From: Nocardioides aromaticivorans
GTDB taxonomy: Bacteria > Actinomycetota > Actinomycetes > Propionibacteriales > Nocardioidaceae
Assembly (NCBI RefSeq): GCF_013408525.1
Contig: NZ_JACBZM010000001.1
Span: 186,001 to 250,000, forward strand
DNA length: 64,000 bases
Reading direction: 5' to 3'
This document shows, one piece after another, positions 24,095-32,704 of this stretch. Position numbers and translations under genes: made by a program. Under the pieces are notes generated by a model that saw only the letters and a program-made list of their open reading frames with translations, did no database searches and was not told the DNA's origin. Within the stretch, counting starts at the first letter, position 1. Every line of letters begins with the position of its first letter.

Positions 24095-26154
24095 CGCAGC
24101 AGTTCCCGTTCAGCGCGGTGGTCGGGGCGGACGGTCCCGACGGCCCCGACCCGATGGCCCTCGCGCTGCTGCTCACCACGATCGCCCCCGACGTCGGCGG
24201 CGTCCTCGTCCGCGGCGAGAAGGGCACCGCGAAGTCGACCATCGTCCGTGCCCTCGCCGCCGTCCTGCCGCCGATCGACGTGGTCGCGGGCGACCGGTTC
24301 TCCTCCGACCCGCGCGACCCGGGCCTGTCCCCCGACGGACCGTTCGGACCGGACGCACCGGTCGAGACCCGGCCCGTTCGACTGGTCGAGCTGCCCGTCG
24401 GCGCCACCGAGGACCGCGTGCTCGGCTCGCTGCACCTCGAGCGCGCCCTGTCGGAGGGCAAGGCGGAGTACGAGCCCGGACTGCTGGCCCGTGCCCACCG
24501 CGGGATCCTGTACGTCGACGAGGTCAACCTGCTCCACGACCACCTCGTCGACCTGCTGCTCGACGCGGCGGCCATGGGTCGTTCGACGGTCGAGCGCGAC
24601 GGCGTCTCGGTGGAGCACGCCGCCCGCTTCGTCCTCGTCGGCACGATGAACCCCGAGGAGGGCGAGCTGCGGCCGCAGCTGCTCGACCGGTTCGGCCTGA
24701 CCGTCGAGGTCGCCGCGCCCCGCGACCCGGCGCTGCGAGCCGAGGTCGTCCGCCGCCGGATGGCGTACGACGCCGACCCGGCCGCCTTCGCCGAGCGCTA
24801 CGCCGACGCGGAGGCCGCGCTGCGGGGGCGGATCGCCGACGCGCAGGCGCTCGTGGGCGTCGTACGACTGACCGACGCGGGCCTGCTCAAGATCGCCGAG
24901 GTGTGTGCGGCCTTCGACGTGGACGGCCTGCGCGCCGACATCGTCACCGCCCGGACCGCGGTCGCCCACGCCGCGTGGTCGGGACGGACCGAGGTCACCC
25001 TCGATGACATCCGCGTGGCCGCGACCCTGGCGCTCCCGCACCGTCGCCGGCGCAAGCCGTTCGACGCCCCGGGACTCGACGAGGACCTGCTCGACCAGGT
25101 GCTCGGCGACGAGGAGCTGCCGCCCGACGACGACCCGGAGCCGGACCCGCAGCCGGACGGCCCCGACGGCGCCGGCCCCGACGACGCTGGCGACGCTCCG
25201 GTGGACGACCCGGCCGACGAAACGGCCAACTCGACGGATCAAACCGACAACTCGACGGACGAAACCGCCAACTCGGCGGACCAAACCGCCAACTCGGCGG
25301 ACCAAACGGCCAACTCGGCGGGCGGGACCGACAACTCGACGGTGGCGGGGACCGGGTCGACCTACCGGACGCGGCTGCTGACGGTGCGCGGCGTCGGGAC
25401 CGGGACGGCCGGGCGCCGGAGCCGGGCACGTACGAGCAACGGTCGCCGGATCGGCGCCGCCGTGCCGACGGGTGACCACAGCGGCGCGATCCACCTGACC
25501 GAGACGATCCGCGCGGCTGCGCCCCACCAGGGGGCGCGCGGGCGGACCGCCGGGCAGCTCGTCCTGCGAGCGCAGGACCTGCGCGTCGCCGTACGGGAGG
25601 GCCGGGAGTCCAACCTGGTGCTCTTCTGCGTCGACGCGTCCGGTTCGATGGCGGCCCGCAAGCGGATGGAGCAGGTCAAGACCGCCGTGCTGAGCCTGCT
25701 GCTCGACGCCTACCAGCGCCGCGACAAGGTCGGCCTGGTCACCTTCCGGGGTACGACGGCCGAGGTGGCGCTGCCGCCGACGCACTCGGTCGACGCCGCG
25801 GCCCAGCGGCTGGAGGAGCTGCCCGCCGGTGGGCGCACCCCGCTGGCCGAGGGCCTGCTGGAGGCCGCCCACCTGCTCGCCGTCGAGCACACCCGCGACC
25901 CGCAGCGCCGGCCGCTGCTCGTCGTGGTCACCGACGGTCGTGCCACCGCTGGGGCCGACGCGGTGGCCCGCTCCCGGATGGCCGCCGGCGTCCTCGCGGG
26001 GGCCGGGATCACCGCCGTCGTCGTCGACTGCGAGTCCGGCCCGATGCGGATGGGCCTGGCCGCGACGCTGGCCGAGCACCTCGGCGCCGAGCACGTCCCG
26101 ATCGGCGAGGTGAGTGCCGAGGCGCTCCTCGACGTCACCCGGAGGGCAGCATGA
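24091..26154 (+). CDS. Cobaltochelatase ATPase subunit, ChlI-ChlD fusion
   Basis: 687 residues. Residues 1-330 are an AAA+ ATPase of the ChlI/BchI type (Walker A VRGEKGTAKSTIVRAL near 42, LYVDEVNLLHDHLVDLLLDA, RFVLVGTMNPEEGELRPQLL). After an acidic linker, residues about 490-687 form a ChlD-like integrin I domain with MIDAS LFCVDASGSMAARKRMEQVK, GLVTFRG and VVVTDGRATAG. It drives cobalt insertion with CobN, as in mycobacterial Rv2850c-type systems. The linker carries six copies of a seven-residue repeat (25216-25341). Confidence 0.92.
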   Translation: MTQQFPFSAVVGADGPDGPDPMALALLLTTIAPDVGGVLVRGEKGTAKSTIVRALAAVLPPIDVVAGDRFSSDPRDPGLSPDGPFGPDAPVETRPVRLVELPVGATEDRVLGSLHLERALSEGKAEYEPGLLARAHRGILYVDEVNLLHDHLVDLLLDAAAMGRSTVERDGVSVEHAARFVLVGTMNPEEGELRPQLLDRFGLTVEVAAPRDPALRAEVVRRRMAYDADPAAFAERYADAEAALRGRIADAQALVGVVRLTDAGLLKIAEVCAAFDVDGLRADIVTARTAVAHAAWSGRTEVTLDDIRVAATLALPHRRRRKPFDAPGLDEDLLDQVLGDEELPPDDDPEPDPQPDGPDGAGPDDAGDAPVDDPADETANSTDQTDNSTDETANSADQTANSADQTANSAGGTDNSTVAGTGSTYRTRLLTVRGVGTGTAGRRSRARTSNGRRIGAAVPTGDHSGAIHLTETIRAAAPHQGARGRTAGQLVLRAQDLRVAVREGRESNLVLFCVDASGSMAARKRMEQVKTAVLSLLLDAYQRRDKVGLVTFRGTTAEVALPPTHSVDAAAQRLEELPAGGRTPLAEGLLEAAHLLAVEHTRDPQRRPLLVVVTDGRATAGADAVARSRMAAGVLAGAGITAVVVDCESGPMRMGLAATLAEHLGAEHVPIGEVSAEALLDVTRRAA
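25216..25341 (+). repeat. Six 21-bp tandem repeats in the chelatase linker
   Basis: Exactly six 21-bp units follow the pattern gac-gaa-acg-gcc-aac-tcg-acg with variation, translated as (D/G)(E/Q/G)T(A/D)NS(T/A). The units use AAA/GAA/CAA and AAC codons rarely seen nearby. Copy-number change would keep the frame and lengthen the flexible linker between ATPase and MIDAS domains. Confidence 0.9.
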
Positions 26155-26801
26155 CCGCCACCACCGACCTGTACGACGTCATCGCCCGGCGCCGCGACGT
26201 CCGGGCGGAGTTCACCGGGGCCCCGGTGCCCGACGACGTGCTGCACCGGGTGCTGGACGCCGCCCACCGGGCTCCCAGCGTCGGCATGAGCCAGCCGTGG
26301 GACTTCGTGGTGGTGCGCGACCCCGCCACCCGCCGGGCCTTCCGCGACCACGTCGCCCACGAGCGCGACACCTTCGCGGCCAGCCTGCCGCCCGAGCGCC
26401 GCAGCACCTTCGACCGGATCAAGGTCGAGGGCATCTGCGAGTCGTCGATGGGCGTCGTCGTCACGCACAGCCAGGGCCGCGGGGGGCAGCACGTGCTCGG
26501 CCGGCACGCGATCGCCGACGCCGGCCTCTACTCGACCGTGCTGGCGATCCAGAACCTCTGGCTGGCCGCCACCGCCGAGGGCCTCGGCCTGGGATGGGTG
26601 TCCTTCTACCGCGAGCCCTTCCTGCAGGAGCTGCTCGGCATCCCGCAGGACGTGCGCCCGGTGGCGTGGCTCTGCCTCGGCACCGTCAGCCACCTGGAGG
26701 CCGTGCCCGACCTGGAGCGCCACGGCTGGCGCTCGCGCCGGCCGCTCGCCGACGCCATTCACGCCGACACCTGGCAGCACAAGGAGACCGACCATGCCTG
26801 A
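26151..26801 (+). CDS. bluB: 5,6-dimethylbenzimidazole synthase
   Basis: 216 residues of the nitroreductase-like flavin fold. It has VIARRRDVRAEFTGAPVPDD (FMN-binding RRR), HRAPSVGMSQPWDFVVVRDP, GICESSMGVVVTH, ADAGLYSTVLAIQNLWLAAT and GLGWVSFYREPFLQELLGIP, the set that separates BluB from ordinary nitroreductases. It converts reduced FMN with oxygen to the lower base DMB. Both ends overlap neighbours (chelatase gene and cobO). Confidence 0.95.
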   Translation: MTATTDLYDVIARRRDVRAEFTGAPVPDDVLHRVLDAAHRAPSVGMSQPWDFVVVRDPATRRAFRDHVAHERDTFAASLPPERRSTFDRIKVEGICESSMGVVVTHSQGRGGQHVLGRHAIADAGLYSTVLAIQNLWLAATAEGLGLGWVSFYREPFLQELLGIPQDVRPVAWLCLGTVSHLEAVPDLERHGWRSRRPLADAIHADTWQHKETDHA

Positions 26802-27393
26802 GGGCCAGCCGCTCGTCGTACCCAACGACGGGCTGACCACCCGCCAGCGCCGCAACCGGCCGCTGGTGATGGTGCACACCGGCGACGGCAAGGGGAAGTC
26901 GACCGCCGCCTTCGGCCTCGCCCTGCGCGGGTGGAACCAGGGCTGGGACATCGGCGTCTTCCAGTTCGTGAAGTCCGCGAAGTGGCGCCTCGGCGAGCAG
27001 ACCGCCTTCGAGCAGCTCCCCGACGACGGCTTCGGCACGGTCGAGTGGCACAAGATGGGCTCCGGCTGGTCGTGGTCGCGCAAGGCCGGCTCCGAGGAGG
27101 ACCACGCCGCCGACGCCGCCGAGGGCTGGGCCGAGATCAAGCGCCGGATCGCCGCCGAGCAGCACGACCTGTACCTGCTCGACGAGTTCACCTACCCGAT
27201 CAACTGGGGCTGGGTGGACATCGACGACGTCGTGGAGACCCTCGCCAACCGGCCCGGCCACCAGCACGTGGTGATCACCGGCCGCCGCGCGGACCCGAAG
27301 CTGGTCGAGCTCGCCGACCTGGTGACCGAGATGACCAAGGTCAAGCACCCCATGGACGCCGGCCAGAAGGGCCAGAAGGGCATCGAGTGGTGA
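26794..27393 (+). CDS. cobO: Cob(I)yrinic acid a,c-diamide adenosyltransferase
   Basis: 199 residues. The N-terminal VMVHTGDGKGKSTAAFGLAL is a P-loop, unusual in that the ATP gamma-phosphate orientation is reversed in this CobA/CobO class. FQFVKSAKWRLGEQTAFEQL, YLLDEFTYPINWGWVDIDDV and HVVITGRRADPKLVELADLV continue the family. It attaches the upper adenosyl ligand. The ATG at 26794 overlaps bluB by eight bases. Confidence 0.96.
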   Translation: MPEGQPLVVPNDGLTTRQRRNRPLVMVHTGDGKGKSTAAFGLALRGWNQGWDIGVFQFVKSAKWRLGEQTAFEQLPDDGFGTVEWHKMGSGWSWSRKAGSEEDHAADAAEGWAEIKRRIAAEQHDLYLLDEFTYPINWGWVDIDDVVETLANRPGHQHVVITGRRADPKLVELADLVTEMTKVKHPMDAGQKGQKGIEW

Positions 27394-28748
27394 CGCCCCT
27401 GCCCCGCGTCGTCGTCGCCGCCCCGGCCACCGGCCAGGGCAAGACGACCGTCGCCACCGGCCTGATGGCCGCGCTGGCGGCGGCGGGGCACGCGGTCAGC
27501 GGCCACAAGGTCGGCCCCGACTACATCGACCCCGGCTACCACGCCCTCGCCTGCGGACGCCCCGGCCGCAACCTCGACCCGCACCTCGTCGGCGAGGGGC
27601 TCGTCGCGCCGCTGCTGCTGCACGGCGCGCGGGAGGCCGACGTCGCCGTCGTCGAGGGCGTGATGGGCCTGTACGACGGCCGCATCGGCGGCAACGGCTT
27701 CTCCTCCACCGCCCACGTGGCGGCGCTGACCCGCACCCCGGTCGTGCTCGTCGTCGACATCTCCCGCTCCTCGCGCTCGATCGGCGCGGTCGTGCACGGC
27801 ATGGCGACCTGGGACCCGACCGTCGATGTCGCCGGGGTGATCCTCAACCAGGCCGGCTCCGCGCGGCACGCGGACGAGGTCCGCTCCTCGATCTCCCTGC
27901 CCGTGCTGGGCGCCATCCCCCGCGACGCCTCGATCGCCACACCCTCGCGCCACCTCGGGCTGGTCACCGCCGCCGAGCGGGGCGGCGCCGCGAAGGTCGT
28001 GGCCCGGCTGGCCGAGGTCGTCACCGAGCACGTCGACCTCGACGCCGTGCTGGCGATCGCGCGCTCCGCTCCGGACCTCGACGCCACCGCCTGGAGCCCG
28101 GTCCCGGTGGTCGAGGAGGTTGCGCAGCAACCGTCACGAGACCCCCGGGACCGCAAGCGCGTCGCCGTCGCCGCCGGCCGCGCCTTCACCTTCCAGTACG
28201 CCGAGACCGCCGAGCTCCTCGCCGCCCACGGCTGCGACGTCGTCCCCTTCGACCCGGCCTCCGACCCCGCGCTCCCCGCGGGCACCGCCGGTCTCTACCT
28301 CGGCGGCGGCTTCCCCGAGGTCCACGCCGCCGACCTCGCCGCCAACACCTCGCTGCTGGCCGAGATCCGAGGTGCGGTGCGCGACGGGCTCCCCACGGTC
28401 GCCGAGTGCGCCGGCCTGCTCTACCTGTGCCGCTCCCTCGACGGCGTCCCCATGGCCGGGGTGCTCGACGCCGACGCCGTGATGACCGGCCGCCTCACGC
28501 TGCGCTACCCCGTCGCCACCGGCGCGACCGAGACGCTGCTGACCCGCGCCGGCGAGCAGGTCACCGGCCACGAGTTCCACCGCACCACGGTCACGCCGAC
28601 GACCAAGGGCACGCCGGCGTGGACGGTCGAGGGAGAGGAGGTCGGCTTCGCATCGCCTACGCTGCATGCGTCGTACCTCCACACCCACTGGGCCGGCCAC
28701 CCACAGCTGGCTGCACGATTCTCGGAAGCGGTGCACGCCCATGGATGA
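27390..28748 (+). CDS. cobB: Hydrogenobyrinate/cobyrinate a,c-diamide synthase
   Basis: 452 residues. Residues 1-220 are the ATP-dependent synthetase domain (VVVAAPATGQGKTTVATGLM, HKVGPDYIDPGYHALACGRP, VVEGVMGLYDGRIGG). Residues about 255-450 are the class I glutaminase (LYLGGGFPEVHAADLAANTS, VAECAGLLYLCRSLDG with the nucleophilic Cys, HEFHRT and LHASYLHTHW). The interdomain linker carries VVEEVAQQPSRDPR from repeat family A (28106-28146). GTG start overlaps cobO's stop. Confidence 0.95.
   Translation: MTPLPRVVVAAPATGQGKTTVATGLMAALAAAGHAVSGHKVGPDYIDPGYHALACGRPGRNLDPHLVGEGLVAPLLLHGAREADVAVVEGVMGLYDGRIGGNGFSSTAHVAALTRTPVVLVVDISRSSRSIGAVVHGMATWDPTVDVAGVILNQAGSARHADEVRSSISLPVLGAIPRDASIATPSRHLGLVTAAERGGAAKVVARLAEVVTEHVDLDAVLAIARSAPDLDATAWSPVPVVEEVAQQPSRDPRDRKRVAVAAGRAFTFQYAETAELLAAHGCDVVPFDPASDPALPAGTAGLYLGGGFPEVHAADLAANTSLLAEIRGAVRDGLPTVAECAGLLYLCRSLDGVPMAGVLDADAVMTGRLTLRYPVATGATETLLTRAGEQVTGHEFHRTTVTPTTKGTPAWTVEGEEVGFASPTLHASYLHTHWAGHPQLAARFSEAVHAHG
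28106..28146. repeat. Hairpin repeat family A copy inside cobB, with compensated stem
   Basis: A full 41-bp copy in the same reading frame as the cobIJ copy. The inner stem is GGTTGC (28118-28123) and GCAACC (28127-28132) instead of GGTCGC/GCGACC, so both partners of one base pair changed together. Confidence 0.88.
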
Positions 28749-29778
28749 CCCGCTGCGCCACCACGGCGACGTCGAGGCCCGCGGCGCCGTCCTCGACTTC
28801 GCCGTCAACGTGTACGACGGCCCGCGCCCCTCGTGGCTCGACCACGCGCTCCACGCCTCGATCGACGCGGCCGGCGCCTACCCCGACGCCGACCGCGCGC
28901 GGGCCGCGGCCGCCCGCCACCACCGGCGGCCGCAGGACGGCGTCCTCGTCACGGCCGGCGCCGCCGAGGCGTTCACCCTCGTCGCGCGACTGCGCCCCTG
29001 GCGCCGACCCGTCGTCGTGCACCCGCAGTTCACCGAGCCGCACGCCGCGCTCGAGCAGGCCGGGCACCGGGTGACGCCGGTGGTGCTCCCGCCGCCGTAC
29101 ACGCTCGACCCGACGCTGGTCCCCGACGACGCCGACCTCGTGGTCGTCGGCAACCCGACCAACCCCACCGGCGTCCTGCACCCGGCCGACGAGATCCGGG
29201 CGCTGCTGCGCCCCGGTCGCGTGGTCGTGGTCGACGAGGCCTTCATGGACTGCGTGCCCGGCGAGGCCGAGTCGCTCGCCGGCGTGCGGCTGCCGGGCCT
29301 CGTCGTCATCCGCTCGCTCACCAAGCACTGGGGCATCCCGGGCATCCGGGCGGGCTACCTCGTCGGCGACGCCATGGTGGTCACCGGCCTGGCGCTCAAC
29401 CAGACGCCGTGGTCGGTCGGCACCACTGCGGCGGCCGCGGTCGAGGCCTGCACGACCCCGGTGGCCGCCACCGAGGCCCACCGCCGCGCCGAGCAGATCC
29501 GCGACGGGCGCGAGCACCTCGAGAAGGGCCTCGCCGACCTCGGCATCGACTTCCTGCCGTCCGCCGCGTCCTTCGTCCTCGCCCGGCCCGGTGCCGGCGT
29601 GCACGACGAGCTCCGCGCGCAGGGCATCGCGGTGCGCCGCGCCGACACCTTCCCCGGCCTGGACGAGTCGTGGATCCGGGTCGCCGTGCGCGCGCCCGAG
29701 GTCACCGACCGGCTGCTGGCCGCGCTCAGCCGGCTGCCCCACCGTCCCCCGACGCCGCCACCACCACAGCAGCGCTGA
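28741..29778 (+). CDS. cobC: PLP-dependent aminotransferase-fold protein CobC
   Basis: 345 residues of the threonine-phosphate-decarboxylase-like class (Rv2231c type). LDFAVNVYDGP opens the fold, VVVGNPTNPTGVLHP and VVVDEAFMDCVPGE contact PLP, and VIRSLTKHWGIPGIRAGYL holds the Schiff-base Lys near residue 200. It would provide aminopropanol phosphate for the nucleotide loop. It is the last gene of the ten-gene operon, overlapping cobB by eight bases, and ends 53 bp inside the convergent GPP34 gene. Confidence 0.92.
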   Translation: MDDPLRHHGDVEARGAVLDFAVNVYDGPRPSWLDHALHASIDAAGAYPDADRARAAAARHHRRPQDGVLVTAGAAEAFTLVARLRPWRRPVVVHPQFTEPHAALEQAGHRVTPVVLPPPYTLDPTLVPDDADLVVVGNPTNPTGVLHPADEIRALLRPGRVVVVDEAFMDCVPGEAESLAGVRLPGLVVIRSLTKHWGIPGIRAGYLVGDAMVVTGLALNQTPWSVGTTAAAAVEACTTPVAATEAHRRAEQIRDGREHLEKGLADLGIDFLPSAASFVLARPGAGVHDELRAQGIAVRRADTFPGLDESWIRVAVRAPEVTDRLLAALSRLPHRPPTPPPPQQR

Positions 29779-30406
29779 CCGCCGCCGAGGCCGCCGAGCT
29801 CGCGGCGACGACCGCTGCCCTCGCGGCCGAGCCCGCCCAGTCGCCCTTCGCGATCTCCTTCGCCCGTCGTACGGCGGCGCGACGCTCCGGCGCGGGCACG
29901 AGGCGCTTGACCACCCCGCCCGCCTGGAGCAGGCCGACGAGCGGCCCCGTCACGTCGTCCGGCGGGACCTGGCCCGCCAGCACCGCACGCACCGAGGCGA
30001 CGAGCCGCTCCCGGCGCGCGGGGTCGACGACGTCGTACCTCGTCGTCGGGAAGACACCCAGCACGCGCGCGCGGCGCGGCGCCAGCGCCTCCTCCGCGAC
30101 GAGCTGCTCCAGCACCAGGGCCCGCGCGCCCTTCCCGAGCCTCGGGACCAGCGCGGAGGCCCTCGGGTCCCGGCCCGGCCGCAGCCGGGCGAGAGCCCGG
30201 TCGTGGGGCAGCGAGTCCAGCGGCCGTCCGGTGACCAGGCGCACCCGGGCCTTCCTCGGCGCTCCCCGGACGTCGGCCCGCTCGGCCAGCACCAGGTCCA
30301 CCAACAGCGCTCCACCGAGGACCGGATCCGTCTCGCTCGACCCGAGCAGGCTGCGGCCGGTGACGGGATCGATCGTGACCAGGACCAGGTCGCTCGCGAC
30401 GCTCAT
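29726..30406 (-). CDS. GPP34/GolpH3-family phosphoprotein
   Basis: 226 residues with the bacterial GPP34 features: SDLVLVTIDPVTGRSLLG at the start, LGGALLVDLVLAERADVR, DALARLRPG-type core DRALARLRPGRDPRASALV, and the helix RRAAVRRAKEIAKGDWAGSA followed by an Ala-rich tail. The eukaryotic homologue binds phosphatidylinositol 4-phosphate on the Golgi; in actinobacteria the role is unknown, likely membrane-associated. The start is the ATG at 30406. It lies between the cobC end and the second B12 riboswitch. Confidence 0.85.
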   Translation of the reverse strand: MSVASDLVLVTIDPVTGRSLLGSSETDPVLGGALLVDLVLAERADVRGAPRKARVRLVTGRPLDSLPHDRALARLRPGRDPRASALVPRLGKGARALVLEQLVAEEALAPRRARVLGVFPTTRYDVVDPARRERLVASVRAVLAGQVPPDDVTGPLVGLLQAGGVVKRLVPAPERRAAVRRAKEIAKGDWAGSAARAAVVAASSAASAAVSAAVVVAASGDGGAAG

Positions 30407-30493
30407 GTCCCGACGATAGGAGAAGCCGAGCAGAAAGGACGTCCACGCGGGCACTCCGCTCCCCCACGAAGGCCTTCGATGCCCTAGGCTCGC

Positions 30494-30600
30494 CCTGCAG
30501 GCACGAGGAAGCCGGTGGGACTCCGGCACAGTCGCGCTACTGTGACACCGCCTCCGCCCTCGTGGACGGGGTGGTGAAGTCAGGAACGAGTGCCTGCACC
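30494..30600 (+). promoter_or_regulatory. Cobalamin riboswitch upstream of cbtBA-cobD
   Basis: The core GAGGAAGCCGGTGGGACTCC with GGCACAGTCGCGCTACTGTG is present, and the B12 box is AAGTCAGGAACGAGTGCC. P1 is TGCAGGCAC (30496-30504) with GTGCCTGCA (30590-30598). It precedes cbtB by 46 bp, so cobalt uptake and cobD are repressed when B12 is sufficient. Confidence 0.9.
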
Positions 30601-30646
30601 ACCTCAACCCACTGACCAGGGACGCTGAATCCCTGAGGAGGCCTCC

Positions 30647-30862
30647 ATGTCGCAGACCACCGCCACCCCGACCGCGGTCGTCACCGTTCCCGTCGTCCCG
30701 CTGCTCAAGCTGGGCACCTGGGTCGTCTTCTTCGGCCTGCTGGCGATGCTCGCCATCTTCTTCGTGAGCGCCGACCAGGGCGCCCTCTCGCTCCCGGCCG
30801 GCAACGCCGTCCACGAGTGGGTGCACGACGCGCGCCACCTGCTCGGCTACCCCTGCCACTGA
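30647..30862 (+). CDS. cbtB: Cobalt transporter subunit CbtB
   Basis: 71 residues: one transmembrane helix (LGTWVVFFGLLAMLAIFFV) followed by a His-rich tail HEWVHDARHLLGYPCH, the CbtB hallmark that presumably binds cobalt. It begins the riboswitch-controlled cbtBA-cobD unit. AGGAGG lies about nine bases upstream. Confidence 0.94.
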   Translation: MSQTTATPTAVVTVPVVPLLKLGTWVVFFGLLAMLAIFFVSADQGALSLPAGNAVHEWVHDARHLLGYPCH

Positions 30863-30876
30863 GCGGGGATCCCGCC

Positions 30877-31698
30877 ATGGGCACCACTCCCGGGGAGAGC
30901 TCTGCCCTCAGCCCGGCAGCCTTCCTCATCCGTGGCCTCGCGGTCGGGATCGTCGCGGGCCTGATCGCCTTCGTCGTCGCGTTCGCCCTCGGTGAGCCGC
31001 AGGTCGACGACGCGATCGCGCTCGAGGAGTCCGCGGCCGCGCAGATGACCCCCGAGGAGGTCGCCGCCGAGGAGGCCGCGGCCGCCGAGGAGGACCACTC
31101 CGGCATGGTCGAGATCTCCCGCGAGAACCAGAAGAGCTGGGGCCTGCTGACCGGCATGCTCGCGATCGGCGCCGCCCTCGGCGGCCTCACCTCGCTGGCC
31201 GCCGCAGCGGTCCTCGGTCGCCTCGGCGGCCTGTCGGCCCGCGGGTCGACGGCGCTGGTCGGCCTGCTCGGGTTCGTCGCGGTCGCGCTCGTGCCCTTCG
31301 CGAAGTACCCCGCCACGCCGCCCGCGGTCGGGAGCGGGGACACGATCGGGGGCCGCACGGCGTCGTACTTCGCGCTGCTGCTGGTCTCCGTGCTCGCCGC
31401 CATCGCGGTGGTCGTGCTGGCCAACAAGCTGCTCGGCCGCCTCGACGGCTGGACGACCGCGCTGGTCGGCGCCGGTGCCTACCTCGCCGTCGTGGTGCTC
31501 GCGGGCTACCTCCTGCCGAGCGTCAACGAGCTGGGCGACTTCCCGGCCGACACGCTGTGGTACTTCCGCCGGGCCTCGCTGGTCACCCTCGCCACGCTGT
31601 GGGCGGTCATCGGCATCGGCCTCACCGCGCTCGTGGGCCGGATGTACGACCGCGTCGCGGCGGACCACGCGCGCCGCCAGCTGGCCGCCAGCCTGTGA
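30877..31698 (+). CDS. cbtA: Cobalt transporter subunit CbtA
   Basis: 273 residues with five predicted membrane helices: about 15-40 (FLIRGLAVGIVAGLIAFVVA), 88-112, 125-145, 165-188 and 237-255. An acidic, Glu/Ala-rich soluble stretch and HSGMVE lie between the first two. The pattern matches CbtA, the channel-like partner of CbtB in B12-regulated cobalt import. The stop overlaps the cobD GTG start by three bases. Confidence 0.92.
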   Translation: MGTTPGESSALSPAAFLIRGLAVGIVAGLIAFVVAFALGEPQVDDAIALEESAAAQMTPEEVAAEEAAAAEEDHSGMVEISRENQKSWGLLTGMLAIGAALGGLTSLAAAAVLGRLGGLSARGSTALVGLLGFVAVALVPFAKYPATPPAVGSGDTIGGRTASYFALLLVSVLAAIAVVVLANKLLGRLDGWTTALVGAGAYLAVVVLAGYLLPSVNELGDFPADTLWYFRRASLVTLATLWAVIGIGLTALVGRMYDRVAADHARRQLAASL

Positions 31699-32627
31699 CC
31701 TCGACGAGCACGGCCCGGGCCGCCGGGCTGCTGCTCGGGTACGCCGCGGACCGGCTCCTCGCCGATCCGCGGCGCCTCCACCCCGTCGCCGGCTTCGGGC
31801 AGCTCGCCGCCTCCCTCGAGCGCCGCACCTGGCGCGACGACCGGGCGGCCGGTGTCGTGCACGTGGCGGTCCTGGTCGGCGGCGCGGTGGCGCTGGGCGC
31901 CGCCACCGAGGCCGTCGTACGACGCCCGCTGCCGCGCACGCTGGCCACGGCCGCCGCCACGTGGGCGGTCCTGGGCGGCACGTCGCTCGACCGCGAGGCC
32001 GCCGCGGTCAGCCGCCTCCTGGCCGACGGGCGGCTGCCGGAGGCCCGGGTGCAGCTGACCCACCTGGTGGGCCGCGACACCTCGCGGCTCGAGGAGGGCG
32101 AGGTCGTCCGGGCCACCTTGGAGTCCCTGGCCGAGAACACCAGCGACGCGGTCGTGGCGCCCCTCGTGTGGGGTGCCGTCGCCGGCGTACCGGGCCTGCT
32201 CGGGTACCGCGCCGCGAACACGCTCGACGCGATGGTCGGCCACCGCAGCCCCCGCTACGAGCGGTTCGGCTGGGCCGCGGCTCGTTTCGACGACCTGCTC
32301 AACCTGCCGGGCTCCCGGCTCACCGCGGCGCTCGCCACGGGGATCGGACCGGACCGGGCGGGCGCGTGGCGGACCTGGCGACGCGACGCGGCCGGCCACC
32401 CCAGCCCCAACGCCGGTCCGGTCGAGGCGTCCTTCGCGGGCGCGCTCGGCATCCGGCTGGGAGGCACCAACGACTACGCCGGCCGGATCGAGCACCGGGC
32501 CGTGATGGGCGACGGGCCGCTCCCCGACCGGACCGACCTGGACCGCGCCCGCACGCTGGCCCGCCGGATCGGGGCCGGTGCCGTCCTCGCCGCCGCCACG
32601 CTGGCAGGGGCCCGCGCGAGGCGCTGA
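31695..32627 (+). CDS. cobD: Adenosylcobinamide-phosphate synthase CobD/CbiB
   Basis: 310 residues, membrane protein. YAADRLLADPRRLHPVAGFG opens the family, then LTHLVGRDTSRLEEGEVVRA, SLAENTSDAVVAPLVWGAV, YRAANTLDAMVGHRSPRYE and LGGTNDYAGRIEHRAVMGDG. It attaches aminopropanol phosphate to adenosylcobyric acid. The start is GTG overlapping cbtA. Note that this is CobD in the CbiB sense; the decarboxylase-like partner is cobC at 28741. Confidence 0.95.
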   Translation: MTSTSTARAAGLLLGYAADRLLADPRRLHPVAGFGQLAASLERRTWRDDRAAGVVHVAVLVGGAVALGAATEAVVRRPLPRTLATAAATWAVLGGTSLDREAAAVSRLLADGRLPEARVQLTHLVGRDTSRLEEGEVVRATLESLAENTSDAVVAPLVWGAVAGVPGLLGYRAANTLDAMVGHRSPRYERFGWAAARFDDLLNLPGSRLTAALATGIGPDRAGAWRTWRRDAAGHPSPNAGPVEASFAGALGIRLGGTNDYAGRIEHRAVMGDGPLPDRTDLDRARTLARRIGAGAVLAAATLAGARARR

Positions 32628-32669
32628 GCAGCAGGCCGACGTATCAACCGGACCGGTTCCGCACTCCGT

Positions 32670-32688
32670 GGGGTGTCAGCAACACCCC
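32670..32688. repeat. Short hairpin before the VWA gene
   Basis: GGGGTGT (32670-32676) pairs with ACACCCC (32682-32688) around a five-base loop. It lies 42 bp after cobD and 16 bp before the next start, so it may reduce read-through from cobD or sit in the 5' leader. No T-tract follows. Confidence 0.5.
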
Positions 32689-32704
32689 TCGGAAAGGAAC
32701 TGAC

